DNA of 64,000 nt. Source: Geodermatophilus obscurus DSM 43160 (lineage in GTDB: Bacteria > Actinomycetota > Actinomycetes > Mycobacteriales > Geodermatophilaceae). The stretch is from the NCBI RefSeq assembly GCF_000025345.1, contig NC_013757.1, positions 620,001 through 684,000 on the forward strand, read 5' to 3'. Below are positions 1 to 8,221 of this stretch, one piece after another. The notes below the pieces were generated by a model that was given only the letters and a program-made list of their open reading frames with translations, did not search any database and had not been told where the DNA came from. Made by a program: the position numbers and the translations under genes. Within the stretch, counting starts at the first letter, position 1. Each line of letters begins with the position of its first letter.

Positions 1-429
1 CGGTGCGGGCCGCTCCCAGGTGGAGAGGACGACCTGGCGCACGTAGTCCGGTGTCTGCAGCAGCGCGTGCGGCACCAGCGCGCCGAAGCAGCGCAGCGCC
101 CGTGACCCGGCCTCCAGCCGGATGAGGTTGGCGTAGCCGGCCGAGAGCGTGTCGGCGTAGGCGTCCCACCAGCCGCGTGGCCGGGCCGACGGCGCCAGCC
201 GGCGCAGCAGGTCGGCGTGGTCGTCGGGGACCCGGTACAGCTCGAGCAGCCGGTCGAGGTCGTCGGCGGTGATGCCGGTCCGCGCCGTCTCGATCCGCGA
301 GACCTTCGACGGCGACCACCCCAGGCGGGCGGCGACCTCCTTGGCGTGCAGGTGCAGGCCGGTCCGCAGCTGCCGCAGCTCGCGGGCCAGCCGCCGCTCG
401 CGCACCGACGGCGTGTCCCGGTCGACCAC
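1..429 (-). CDS. XRE-family helix-turn-helix regulator with DUF5753-type region, 3' end outside window
   Basis: The reverse strand reads open from a GTG at 429 to the window edge, giving 143 visible residues. Residues about 8-65 form an XRE helix-turn-helix (LRQLRTGLHL, then AARLGWSPSKVSRIE). It is followed by a segment typical of DUF5753 regulators (RGWWDAYADTLSAGYANLI, then RLEAGSRALRCF and TPDYVR). Members of this family are common in actinomycetes and often sit beside a small partner gene; no partner is visible because the gene runs out of the window. The start is the first in-frame GTG before the helix-turn-helix; no clear Shine-Dalgarno sequence is seen. A tandem heptamer lies 19 nt upstream and could be an operator. 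The DNA target is unknown. Confidence 0.85.
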   Translation of the reverse strand, partial: MVDRDTPSVRERRLARELRQLRTGLHLHAKEVAARLGWSPSKVSRIETARTGITADDLDRLLELYRVPDDHADLLRRLAPSARPRGWWDAYADTLSAGYANLIRLEAGSRALRCFGALVPHALLQTPDYVRQVVLSTWERPAP

Positions 430-447
430 GGCGCGACGGTAACCGTG

Positions 448-462
448 CGTGCAATCGTGCAA
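448..462. promoter_or_regulatory. Tandem heptamer upstream of the XRE regulator, possible operator
   Basis: The 7-mer CGTGCAA occurs twice, separated by one base, 19-33 nt upstream of the regulator's GTG start. The 8-nt spacing suits a dimer binding one face of the helix, so autoregulation is possible. This is inferred from position and repetition only. Confidence 0.3.
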
Positions 463-547
463 GCGCGCTGGCGTCGCCCGGTGGGCGCGTGCCACCGTGA
501 GCCTGCGGCCGCAGCCCTCTCGATCCTCGACGCCAAGGACGACGGAC

Positions 548-1216
548 ATGACCGGAACGCACGTCCCCCTGCTCCGCTCCGACCTGTACGAGATCGCCTA
601 CCTGGCCGGCGGCCCCCGACGCGTGGTCGAGACCGCGGTGGTCGCCCTGGTGGAGAACGGGCGACTGCGCGTGGACCGCGCCACGGGCCGGCTGCACGTC
701 GTGGACCCCCACCGTCGGCACCCCGTTGAGGCGGTGGTCCTGGACGCCGTGGGACCGCGCGGACGCTCCGTCTGGGGACTCGTCTGGCGAGCGCGGTCCG
801 ACCCTCGCCTGGCCACCGTCGCCGACGGTCTGGCCCGGGACGGGCTGCTCACCCGGCGCGGGGGCGTGGGCGCGCGGGAGCCGTCGTTCTGGACGCTGTC
901 GGGTCTGACGCGGGCGGGTCGAGCCGCCCTGCGGCAGGTGCGGCAGAGCCCGCCGTTCCCGACGGGCACGGGCGGCAACCCCGCGCTGGCGGTGGCGCTG
1001 GCCGGGCCCTCCGCGTGGGACGCCGAGCTCCACACCGCCGTCTTCGACCCGCCCCCGCCGTACCTGCTGACGCCCCCGGGTCAGAGCGTGCGCGAGGTCC
1101 GCCGCAGCCGCTCCGGGGCGTACGCCCACGGCGGCTCAGGGGGGTGGGCCGGCGGCGGCTGGGGCGGTGACTGCGGCGGCGGCGGCGGTGGCGGCGGCGG
1201 CGACGGGGGCTGCTGA
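548..1216 (+). CDS. TIGR04222-like protein with glycine-rich, Cys-terminated tail
   Basis: A 222-residue protein. The ATG at 548 is preceded by AAGGAC at 535-540. The N-terminal part (LRSDLYEIAYLAGGPRRVVE, then VALVENGRLRVD) resembles the start of the TIGR04222 family, which occurs in actinobacteria and usually ends in a Gly/Cys-rich tail. Here residues about 195-222 are almost pure glycine with two cysteines, one of them the last residue. Family members usually carry membrane segments between the conserved N-terminus and the tail; none is obvious here, so this looks like a soluble or shortened form. The function of the family is unknown. It is co-directional with two small genes downstream. 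Confidence 0.6.
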   Translation: MTGTHVPLLRSDLYEIAYLAGGPRRVVETAVVALVENGRLRVDRATGRLHVVDPHRRHPVEAVVLDAVGPRGRSVWGLVWRARSDPRLATVADGLARDGLLTRRGGVGAREPSFWTLSGLTRAGRAALRQVRQSPPFPTGTGGNPALAVALAGPSAWDAELHTAVFDPPPPYLLTPPGQSVREVRRSRSGAYAHGGSGGWAGGGWGGDCGGGGGGGGGDGGC

Positions 1217-1335
1217 CCCTCCTCAGCCGACCGGCTCGGCCGCCGCCTGCATCGCCTCGAGCGCGATCGACGGTGGGGCCGTGAAGTCGAAGGCCGACGC
1301 CATCGAGCGCAGCGACTCGAGGACCTGGGCCGCAC

Positions 1336-1363
1336 CGAGGTCGAGGTCGAGGTCGAGGTCGAG
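1336..1363. repeat. Tandem hexanucleotide repeat (CGAGGT)x4
   Basis: CGAGGT is repeated four times and followed by CGAG, just upstream of the Shine-Dalgarno sequence of the gene at 1377. It lies in a non-coding spacer, so copy number could vary by slippage without damaging a protein. Confidence 0.6.
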
Positions 1364-1376
1364 AAGGGGGACGGCC

Positions 1377-1631
1377 GTGGCTAAGCCCGCGAAGCCGGCG
1401 AAGAAGCCGGGCCACCTGTACAACGCGGCCGGCTGGTTCATCAGCGGGCTGCTGGTGGCGGGGATCGCCTGGGACGTGCGCCAGCCCAACAACGTCGAGT
1501 GGAACGACGACGCGTGGTGGCCGCTGTTCGGGCTCGCCGCGATCGGCTGCTGGCTCATGGCTGTGCGGGCGCTGTCGCTGTGGGCGCGGGAGCGCCAGGC
1601 CGCCGAGGACGCAGGGAAGGGGGCGGCGTGA
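1377..1631 (+). CDS. Small two-helix membrane protein of unknown function
   Basis: 84 residues from a GTG at 1377, with a purine-rich AGAAGGGGGA ribosome site just upstream. A lysine-rich N-terminus (VAKPAKPAKKPGH) precedes two predicted membrane segments: about residues 17-33 (AGWFISGLLVAGIAWDV) and about 48-67 (PLFGLAAIGCWLMAVRAL). A charged C-terminus follows, suggesting a hairpin membrane protein with both ends on the same side. I do not recognise the family. The stop overlaps the next GTG (GTGA), so the two are probably translationally coupled. Confidence 0.5.
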   Translation: MAKPAKPAKKPGHLYNAAGWFISGLLVAGIAWDVRQPNNVEWNDDAWWPLFGLAAIGCWLMAVRALSLWARERQAAEDAGKGAA

Positions 1632-1759
1632 GCGTCATCGGGGAGGTGCGCGATGCGGCGGTCGAGCGGGCCCGCGCCGCGAAGGAGCGCAAGGTCCAGG
1701 CCGCCACCGGGACCGACGATGAGGCGGGCACCGACCTGCTCGCCGTCGTCGAGGGCTGA
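1628..1759 (+). CDS. Very small hypothetical protein coupled to the membrane protein upstream
   Basis: 43 residues from a GTG overlapping the stop of the preceding gene (GTGA at 1628-1631). The sequence (VSVIGEVRDAAVERARAAKE and onward) is helical and charged with an acidic C-terminus. No family is recognised. The main evidence that it is real is the 4-nt overlap with the upstream gene, the arrangement used by genuine operons elsewhere in the window. Confidence 0.35.
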   Translation: MSVIGEVRDAAVERARAAKERKVQAATGTDDEAGTDLLAVVEG

Positions 1760-2039
1760 CGCAGCGACGAGCACGTCCTCACTGCGACGCCCTGACCACA
1801 ACCATCGAGACCCGGTACGCCACCACGCCGGTCAACCCGCTCACCGGCAAGCGGTGGGCACCGGGGAGATGCAGCAGGTCGCGCTCAAGTGCGACGGCAT
1901 CGCGAAGGGCTGGGTGACTGCCCGCCCTCGCGGCCCATGATCACCTGGATCACGGCGCGCGACCTCGGCTCCCCGGGGCGTCGCCACCTGCCGGAACCGG
2001 CTGGGTCCGCGCCGCGAGGCCCCGGCTCGTCCCGGTAGC
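1760..2039. other. Intergenic region before cobN, possible gene remnant, no B12 riboswitch seen
   Basis: 280 bases without an intact gene. A short peptide-like stretch (TIETRYATTPVNPLTGKRW at about 1801-1860) continues in another frame (MQQVALKCDGIAKGWVT, from 1869), which could be the residue of a frameshifted gene. I cannot assign it. I looked for cobalamin-riboswitch core elements because cobN follows and did not find them. Confidence 0.3.
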
Positions 2040-5000
2040 GTGCCGTTGGTGTTCACGCTGCTGTCGACCAGCGACACCGACCTCCTCTCCGCCCGCGCCA
2101 GCGGCGCCGACTGGCGGCTGGGCAACCCCGCCCGGCTGGACGACGCGGGCACCGCTGCGCTGACCGAGGGCGCGGACCTCGTCGTCGTCCGCCTCCTCGG
2201 GGTGCGCCGCCAGTACGAGGAGCTGCTGGCGCCACTGCTGGCCGGTCCGGCACCGGTCGTCGTCCTCGGCGGGGAGGCGCTGCCCGACGCCGAGCTGATG
2301 GAGCTGTCGACCGTCCCGATGGGCGTCGCGACCGAGGCGCACGGCTACCTGGCGCAGGGCGGGCCGGACAACCTCGTCCAGCTGCACCGCTTCCTGTCCG
2401 ACACCGTGCTGCTCACCGGCGAGGGCTTCGAGCCGCCCGTGGTCGCCCCCGACTGGGGCGTGCTGGAGCGCCAGAGCCGGGGGACCGGCCCGACCGTCGC
2501 CGTCCTCTACTACCGGGCGCACCACCTGGCCGGGAACACCGCGTTCGTCGAGGCGCTGTGCACCGCGGTCGAGGACGCCGGTGGCTCCGCGCTGCCGGTC
2601 TTCACGTCGTCCCTGCGGAACGTCTCCCACGAGCTGCTGGGGACGCTGCGGGGCGCCGACGCCCTGGTGGTCACGGTGCTCGCCGCCGGCGGCTCGCGGC
2701 CGGCGACCGCGCAGGCCGGCGGGGACGACGGCGCGTGGGACGTCGGCGCGCTGGCCTCGCTGGACGTGCCGGTGGTGCAGGGGCTGTGCCTGACCCGCTC
2801 GCGGGAGGAGTGGCTGGCCGACGACGACGGCCTCTCCCCGCTCGACGTGGGCAACCAGGTGGCGATCCCCGAGTTCGACGGGCGGCTGATCAGCGTGCCG
2901 TTCTCGTTCAAGGAGACCGACGAGGACGGGCTGAGCACCTACGTCGCCGACCCCGAGCGGGCCGCACGGGTCGCCGGTACCGCCGTCGCGCACGCGCGGC
3001 TGCGGCACACCCCGCCCGCGGACCGCCGCATCGTCGTGATGCTGAGCGCCTACCCGACCAAGCATGCCCGCATCGGCAACGCCGTGGGCCTGGACACCCC
3101 GGCGTCGGTCGTCCGGCTGCTGGCCGCGATGTCCGGCGCCGGCTACGACGTCGGCCCGTTCGACGGTCCCGACGCGCTGCCCGGTGTCGCCGACCTCGAC
3201 GGCGACGCGCTGGTGCACGCGCTCATCGCCGCGGGCGGGCAGGACGCGGACTGGCTGACCGAGGAGCAGCTGTCGGGCAACCCGGTGCGCATCCCCGCGG
3301 CGGAGTACCGCGCCTTCTTCGACACGCTCCCGGCCGACCTGCGCGACGCGATGGTCGAGCACTGGGGACAGCCGCCGGGCGCGCTGTTCGTGGACGGCTC
3401 CGGGAACGACCAGGCCATCGTCTTCGCCGCGCTGCGGGCGGGCAACGTCGTGGTGATGGTCCAGCCGCCGCGCGGCTTCGGGGAGAACCCGATCGCGATC
3501 TACCACGACCCGGACCTGCCGCCGTCCCACCACTACCTCGCCGCCTACTGGTGGCTGCGCTCGGTGTTCGGGGCGCACGCGCTGGTGCACGTCGGCAAGC
3601 ACGGCAACCTGGAGTGGCTGCCCGGCAAGACGGTGGGGCTGTCGGCCTCGTGCGCGCCGGACGCCGCGATCGGCGACCTGCCGCTGGTGTACCCGTTCCT
3701 GGTCAACGACCCGGGTGAGGGCTCGCAGGCCAAGCGCCGCGCGCACGCCACGCTGGTCGACCACATGGTGCCGCCGATGGCCCGCGCCGACTCCTACGGC
3801 GACATCGCCCGGCTGGAGCAGCTGCTCGACGAGCACGCCAACGTCGCCGCGATGGACCCGGCCAAGCTGCCCGCCGTCCGGGCGCAGATCTGGACGCTGC
3901 TGCAGGCGGCCAGGCTCGACCACGACCTGGGGCTGTCCGAGCGGCCCGAGGACGACCACTTCGACGAGATGGTCCTGCACGTCGACGGGTGGCTCTGCGA
4001 GATCAAGGACTCGCAGATCCGCGACGGCCTGCACGTGCTCGGCACGCCGCCGTCCGGTCAGGACCGCGTCGACCTGGTGCTCGCGATGCTGCGCGCCCGG
4101 CAGATCTGGGGTGGCGCGGTGGCGCTGCCCGGGCTGCGCGAGGCGCTCGGGCTGCCCGAGGGGGCGTCGCGCACCGAGACGGACGTGGTGGAGGCGCGGG
4201 CCGAGGCGCTGGTGGCGGCCATGGAGACCGCCGGCTGGGTGCCCGACGCCGTGCAGTCCGTGGTCGCCGAGGTGCTCGGGCGTTCCGACGAGGGCGTCGA
4301 GGCGGTGCTGCGGTTCGCCGTCGACGAGGTGGTGCCCCGGCTGGAGCGCACCACCGACGAGATGGACGCGACGCTGCACGCCCTCGAGGGCGGCTACGTG
4401 CCCGCCGGGCCGTCGGGCTCGCCGCTGCGCGGGCTGGTCAACGTGCTGCCGACCGGGCGCAACTTCTACTCCGTCGACCCGCGCGCCATCCCGTCGCGGC
4501 TGGCCTGGGAGACCGGCTCGGCGATGGCCGACTCCCTCGTCGAGCGCTACCTCGCCGACACCGGCTCCTACCCGGCCTCGGTCGGGCTGTCGGTGTGGGG
4601 GACCTCGGCGATGCGCACCTCGGGGGACGACGTCGGCGAGGTGCTCGCGCTGCTCGGCGTCCGCCCGGTGTGGGACGACGCCTCCCGGCGGGTGACCGGG
4701 CTGGAGCCCGTCCCGCTCGAGGAGCTGGGCCGCCCGCGCATCGACGTGACCGTGCGGATCTCCGGGTTCTTCCGGGACGCCTTCCCGCACGTGGTGACCA
4801 TGCTCGACGACGCGGTGACGCTGGTGGCGGCGCTGGACGAGCCCGCGGACCGGAACTTCGTGCGCGCCCACGTGGACGCCGACGTGGCCGGGCACGGCGA
4901 CCGCCGGCGGGCCACCACGCGGGTGTTCGGCTCCAAGCCCGGTGCCTACGGGGCCGGGCTGCTGCCGCTCATCGACTCCCGGAACTGGCGCGGGGACGCC

Positions 5001-5660
5001 GACCTGGCCGAGGTCTACGCCGTCTGGGGCGGCTATGCGTACGGCCGCGGGCTGGACGGCGTGCAGGCCCGCCCGGACATGGAGGCGGCCTACCGGCGGA
5101 TCGCGGTGGCGGCGAAGAACGTCGACACGCGGGAGCACGACATCGCCGACTCCGACGACTACTTCCAGTACCACGGCGGGATGGTCGCGACGGTCCGCGC
5201 GCTGACCGGTTCGGCGCCGCGCGCCTACATCGGCGACTCGACCCGGCCCGAGTCGGTGCGCACCCGGTCGCTGACCGAGGAGACCGCCCGGGTGTTCCGC
5301 GCCCGAGTGGTCAACCCGAAGTGGCTGCAGGCGATGCGCCGGCACGGCTACAAGGGTGCCTTCGAGCTGGCCGCCACCGTGGACTACCTGTTCGGCTACG
5401 ACGCCACGACCGGCGTGGTCGCCGACTGGATGTACGAGAAGCTCGCGCAGACCTACGTGCTCGACCCGGAGAACCGCGCGTTCCTGGAGCAGTCGAACCC
5501 GTGGGCGCTGCACGGCATCGCCGAGCGGCTGCTGGAGGCCGTCGACCGGAAGATGTGGGCCGAGCCGGACGCGAGCCTGCTGGCCGAGCTGCAGCAGGCC
5601 TACCTCGACACCGAGGGCGACCTGGAGGGCGGGGAGACCCCGGCGTCTTCACGCTCCTGA
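2040..5660 (+). CDS. cobN: Cobaltochelatase large subunit CobN
   Basis: 1206 residues, usual length for CobN, the large subunit of the aerobic ATP-dependent cobaltochelatase that inserts cobalt into hydrogenobyrinic acid a,c-diamide with CobS/CobT-type AAA+ partners. The N-terminus (LLSTSDTDLLSARASGADW) is typical of actinobacterial CobN. The chelatase signature HVGKHGNLEWLPGK is near residues 517-530 and family sequence continues to the end. The GTG at 2040 gives MPLVFTLL; an in-frame GTG at 2049 is also plausible because TAGCGT at 2036-2041 would sit 7 nt upstream as the -10 of a leaderless transcript. It leads a cobalamin region with cobU and cobS on the opposite strand. The chelatase AAA+ subunits are not in the window. 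Confidence 0.95.
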   Translation: MPLVFTLLSTSDTDLLSARASGADWRLGNPARLDDAGTAALTEGADLVVVRLLGVRRQYEELLAPLLAGPAPVVVLGGEALPDAELMELSTVPMGVATEAHGYLAQGGPDNLVQLHRFLSDTVLLTGEGFEPPVVAPDWGVLERQSRGTGPTVAVLYYRAHHLAGNTAFVEALCTAVEDAGGSALPVFTSSLRNVSHELLGTLRGADALVVTVLAAGGSRPATAQAGGDDGAWDVGALASLDVPVVQGLCLTRSREEWLADDDGLSPLDVGNQVAIPEFDGRLISVPFSFKETDEDGLSTYVADPERAARVAGTAVAHARLRHTPPADRRIVVMLSAYPTKHARIGNAVGLDTPASVVRLLAAMSGAGYDVGPFDGPDALPGVADLDGDALVHALIAAGGQDADWLTEEQLSGNPVRIPAAEYRAFFDTLPADLRDAMVEHWGQPPGALFVDGSGNDQAIVFAALRAGNVVVMVQPPRGFGENPIAIYHDPDLPPSHHYLAAYWWLRSVFGAHALVHVGKHGNLEWLPGKTVGLSASCAPDAAIGDLPLVYPFLVNDPGEGSQAKRRAHATLVDHMVPPMARADSYGDIARLEQLLDEHANVAAMDPAKLPAVRAQIWTLLQAARLDHDLGLSERPEDDHFDEMVLHVDGWLCEIKDSQIRDGLHVLGTPPSGQDRVDLVLAMLRARQIWGGAVALPGLREALGLPEGASRTETDVVEARAEALVAAMETAGWVPDAVQSVVAEVLGRSDEGVEAVLRFAVDEVVPRLERTTDEMDATLHALEGGYVPAGPSGSPLRGLVNVLPTGRNFYSVDPRAIPSRLAWETGSAMADSLVERYLADTGSYPASVGLSVWGTSAMRTSGDDVGEVLALLGVRPVWDDASRRVTGLEPVPLEELGRPRIDVTVRISGFFRDAFPHVVTMLDDAVTLVAALDEPADRNFVRAHVDADVAGHGDRRRATTRVFGSKPGAYGAGLLPLIDSRNWRGDADLAEVYAVWGGYAYGRGLDGVQARPDMEAAYRRIAVAAKNVDTREHDIADSDDYFQYHGGMVATVRALTGSAPRAYIGDSTRPESVRTRSLTEETARVFRARVVNPKWLQAMRRHGYKGAFELAATVDYLFGYDATTGVVADWMYEKLAQTYVLDPENRAFLEQSNPWALHGIAERLLEAVDRKMWAEPDASLLAELQQAYLDTEGDLEGGETPASSRS

Positions 5661-5700
5661 CCGGCGCATTGACCGGCGCGGTGCTGGGTAGGTTGCTGGC

Positions 5701-5925
5701 ATGAGCATCCTCGGACGACTGATGGGCACGGCAGAGAACACTGCGCGCAGCGCCGGCCGCAGCGCTGGGCGGTCCGGGCGGGGCATGCCCCGCTCCACCG
5801 GGCGGATGTCGACCGGTCGCGGCTACGGCCGGACGACCACCGGGCGAGCCGGCCGGGGGCGCGCGACCCCCGCGGCCTCGGGCGGCCTCGGCGGGCTGCT
5901 CGGCGGCCTGCTGCGCCGCCGCTGA
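5701..5925 (+). CDS. Small basic Gly/Arg/Ser-rich protein of unknown function
   Basis: 74 residues from the ATG at 5701, shortly after cobN. After MSILGRLMGTAENTARSAGR the chain is repetitive and low complexity, rich in Arg, Gly, Ser and Thr. It ends in GGLGGLLGGLLRRR, a short hydrophobic glycine/leucine motif before a basic tail. It is very positively charged, so nucleic-acid or membrane-surface binding is possible but not shown. No Shine-Dalgarno sequence is obvious; TAGGTT at 5689-5694 six nt before the ATG suggests a leaderless transcript. No family is recognised. Confidence 0.5.
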   Translation: MSILGRLMGTAENTARSAGRSAGRSGRGMPRSTGRMSTGRGYGRTTTGRAGRGRATPAASGGLGGLLGGLLRRR

Positions 5926-5935
5926 AGGAGGACCT

Positions 5936-6033
5936 CCCTGCCCCCCGCCATGGAAGGACCCCGTCCTCCCCACCCCTCGCAGGCTCGGGGCGGGACCCGG
6001 GACGGGGCCGGCGGCGGGTCCCTGCAGGGGGCC
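5936..6033. repeat. GC-rich palindromic intergenic repeat (family B) between convergent genes
   Basis: This copy contains GGACCCCGTCCTCCCCACCC, then CTCGCAGGCTCGGGGCGGG, an ACGGGG arm that can pair with CCCCGT, and the tail GGCGGGTCCCTGCAGGGGGCC. Related copies lie near 10.1, 34.8, 47.0, 52.5 and 61.4 kb. It separates the small basic gene from cobS, which end towards each other, so a bidirectional terminator role is reasonable. Confidence 0.65.
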
Positions 6034-6037
6034 GACC

Positions 6038-6775
6038 TCAGTCGAGGGCGGCCGCGGCCACCAGCAGGGTGACCGTGGCCGCCGTCTCGCCCATCGCACC
6101 CATCACGTCGCCGGTGACGCCGCCCAGCCGGGCGCGCGCCCGGCGCAGGAGGAGTTCGGCCGCGAGCAGGCCGGCTACCGCGCTCACCAGGAGAGCCTGG
6201 TCCGCGACGGTGAGCAGCGCCGCGGCGACGAACACCCAGCCGGCCAGCCAGCGCGCCGACACCGTGCCGGCGACCGACTGCCCGAGTGCGGAGCCCGCAG
6301 CCATCGGCACTCCCGGCAACCCGGTGCGCGCCATCGCGAGCCGGGCCACGAGCGGTGCCGCCACGAGCGCCGTCCAGCCCCGCCCGGCCCCGAGCAGGGT
6401 GGCCGCGGCGGCCACCTGCAGCAGGACGGTCAGCAGCAGCGTCACCACGCCGAACGGGCCGACGTCCCCCTGGCGCATCACCTGCAGCGCGCGCTCCCGG
6501 CCGCGCAGCGGACCCAGCCCGTCCGCGGTGTCGGCCAGCCCGTCCAGGTGCAGGCCGCGGGTCAGGGCCGCCAGCACGGCCACGGCCAGCACCGCCCCGG
6601 TGAGCGGGGAGACCAGCCGTGCGCCGGCCAGGCCGACACCGGCCGCCACCCCGCCGAGCACCAGGCCGACCAGTGGCGCCCACGGCAGCACGCCGCGGGT
6701 GGACGACGCCGCCCGCGCCGGCACCCGGAGGACGGTGAGCAGCGCAGCGGACTCCAGCGGCCCGGCCCACCTCAT
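6038..6775 (-). CDS. cobS: Adenosylcobinamide-GDP ribazoletransferase (cobalamin synthase)
   Basis: 245 residues. It joins adenosylcobinamide-GDP and alpha-ribazole (or its phosphate) to form the nucleotide loop of cobalamin, the last steps of B12 synthesis, at the membrane. The family motif HLDGLADTADG is at residues 76-86, RQGDVGPFGV follows, and GDVMGAMGE is near the C-terminus. Several hydrophobic helices are present, as in known cobalamin synthases. The start overlaps the stop of cobU by 4 nt. CobS here means the synthase, not the chelatase subunit that shares the symbol. Confidence 0.95.
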   Translation of the reverse strand: MRWAGPLESAALLTVLRVPARAASSTRGVLPWAPLVGLVLGGVAAGVGLAGARLVSPLTGAVLAVAVLAALTRGLHLDGLADTADGLGPLRGRERALQVMRQGDVGPFGVVTLLLTVLLQVAAAATLLGAGRGWTALVAAPLVARLAMARTGLPGVPMAAGSALGQSVAGTVSARWLAGWVFVAAALLTVADQALLVSAVAGLLAAELLLRRARARLGGVTGDVMGAMGETAATVTLLVAAAALD

Positions 6776-7293
6776 CGCAGCCGCTGCGGCAGCCCGGCGA
6801 CCACGAACCAGACCTCGTCCGCGGTGCCGGCCAGCCGCTGGTTGACCGAGCCCAGGGTGTCGCGGAACAGCCGCCCGGAGCGCGTCTCGGGCACCACGCC
6901 CAGCCCCACCTCGTCGGACACCGCGACCACGTGCGCGGGGGTCGTGGTCCAGGCCTCGACCAGCGCGTCGCAGCGGCGGGCCAGGCGGTCACGGGCGCCC
7001 GGCTCGTCGGTCCAGACGCCGGTCTCGTCCATCAGCGCGGCGACCCAGGTCGTCACGCTGTCGACCAGCACGGTGCCCCGGCGCAGCAGGTCGCTGGGCG
7101 CGGTCGTCTCCAGCGTCGTCCAGCCCGGGGGACGGCGGGCCCGGTGCGCGGCCACCCGCTCGGCCCACTCGGCGTCGCCGGGGACCGGGGGAGCGGTGGC
7201 CAGGTAGGTGACGTCGCCGGCGTCGGCCAGCAGTGCCTCAGCGTGCGCGGACTTGCCCGACCGCGAGCCGCCGAGCACGAGGACCCTGCTCAT
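6772..7293 (-). CDS. cobU: Bifunctional adenosylcobinamide kinase / guanylyltransferase
   Basis: 173 residues, usual length. It phosphorylates adenosylcobinamide and transfers GMP to give adenosylcobinamide-GDP, the substrate of the next gene. The P-loop GGSRSGKS is at residues 8-15, followed by the family pattern AHRARRP and the downstream segment VVAVSDEVGLGVVP, then FRDTLGSVNQRLA. The ATG at 7293 precedes the P-loop with no spare sequence. It is transcribed after a histidine phosphatase gene and overlaps cobS by 4 nt; CobC-type phosphatases often occur in such loci. Also called cobP in some genomes. Confidence 0.95.
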   Translation of the reverse strand: MSRVLVLGGSRSGKSAHAEALLADAGDVTYLATAPPVPGDAEWAERVAAHRARRPPGWTTLETTAPSDLLRRGTVLVDSVTTWVAALMDETGVWTDEPGARDRLARRCDALVEAWTTTPAHVVAVSDEVGLGVVPETRSGRLFRDTLGSVNQRLAGTADEVWFVVAGLPQRLR

Positions 7294-7372
7294 GGCTCGT
7301 CTCCGGGCTCGTTCCGCTCCCCGGTCGCCGGCGCTCCCTGCGATGCTCGCTCGCCCGTCGCCTCCGCGGCAC

Positions 7373-7924
7373 TCACAGGACCAGCTCGAGCGCCGTCACC
7401 GTGCCGTTGTGCGGGGTGACCGCCGGCATCGCGTCCGGGCCCAGCCCGGCGGCGACCGCCAGCGCCGCCCGGATGGTGTCGCCGTGGGTGACCAGTGCGA
7501 CCACCTCGGCCGGTGGGTCCGCGCACAGCTGCTCGAGGTAGGCGCCCACCCGGGCGTGCAGCTCGGCCAGGCTCTCGCCGCCCTGCGCCGCCCAGTGCGG
7601 GTCGGTCCAGTCGACGACGCCCCACAGCTCGCGCGAGGGCCGGCCCTCGAGCACTCCGTAGCCCTGCTCGCGCAGCGCCGGCGTGGTCGTCACCGGCAGG
7701 CCGGTGGCGCGGGCGCAGTGCTCGGCGGTCTGCACCGCGCGGCGCAGGTCGCTGGAGACCAGCGCCCCGGGGTGCAGCTCCGCCAGCTCCCGCGCGGCCC
7801 CGGCCGCCTGGGCGTGCCCGAGCTCGGTCAGCGGCACGTGCGCCGTCTGGCCCTGCATGAGGCCCGCGGCGTTCCACTCGCTCTGCCCGTGGCGCACGAG
7901 CAGGAGGGTCAGGGGCCGGGCCAT
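7373..7924 (-). CDS. Histidine phosphatase family protein, possibly CobC-like
   Basis: 183 residues of the phosphoglycerate-mutase-like fold. The catalytic RHG motif is at residues 11-13 (LLVRHGQSEWN), the TELGHAQA segment follows, and the second catalytic histidine lies in VALVTHGDTI. Members dephosphorylate many small molecules. Its place at the head of the cobU-cobS run supports an alpha-ribazole-5'-phosphate phosphatase (CobC) role, but sequence alone does not settle the substrate; phosphoglycerate-mutase-like proteins of general use look the same. The spacer to cobU (79 nt) is GC-rich. Confidence 0.8.
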   Translation of the reverse strand: MARPLTLLLVRHGQSEWNAAGLMQGQTAHVPLTELGHAQAAGAARELAELHPGALVSSDLRRAVQTAEHCARATGLPVTTTPALREQGYGVLEGRPSRELWGVVDWTDPHWAAQGGESLAELHARVGAYLEQLCADPPAEVVALVTHGDTIRAALAVAAGLGPDAMPAVTPHNGTVTALELVL

Positions 7925-7988
7925 GGTGGCAGGGAGCGTAGCCAGGGTGCCGCCGGTTCCCGCGGCCCGCCTCGTACCGTCGTCCACC

Positions 7989-8221
7989 GGGAGCGACCGT
8001 GTGCGCTCCCCGTCGATCCCGGCACCGTTGGCTGCGAGGCCGACGAGCGTCAGCGAGGAGGACCCGGTGAGCGAGCGTGCGAGCTCACCCATGGACCCGG
8101 CACCGTTGGTCGCGAGGCCGACGAGCGTCAGCGAGGAGGACCCGGTGAGCGAGCGTGCGAGCTCACCCATGGACCCGGCACCGTTGGTCGCGAGGCCGAC
8201 GAGCGTCAGCGAGGAGGACTC
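7989..8221. repeat. Three-copy tandem array of the 77/78-bp operon-junction repeat
   Basis: A 78-bp unit is repeated three times (about 7989-8066, 8067-8144, 8145-8221). The first copy is diverged at its left end; copies two and three are nearly identical. Each unit starts GTGAGCGAGCGTGCGAGCTC (GGGAGCG in copy 1) and ends in GACGAGCGTCAGCGAGGAG. The last unit ends directly before the GTG of the next gene and supplies its Shine-Dalgarno sequence. Single copies of the same module join ftsH-folE, folB-folK and folK-DUF3180. Confidence 0.9.

Noticed and set aside
1760..2039. Cobalamin riboswitch before cobN
   Set aside because: No B12-box or conserved core elements could be found, and the likely leaderless start leaves no room for an aptamer in the transcript.
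1950..5513. Very long open frame (1187 codons) on the minus strand opposite cobN
   Set aside because: It is the antisense of a clear cobN. In DNA with about 73% GC and strong third-position G/C the complementary frames lack stops. The translation is low-complexity and rich in Arg, Gly, His, Gln and Val with no family resemblance.
7989..8221. CRISPR array
   Set aside because: The repeats are 78 nt and directly adjacent with no unique spacers, and the same module occurs singly elsewhere at gene junctions.
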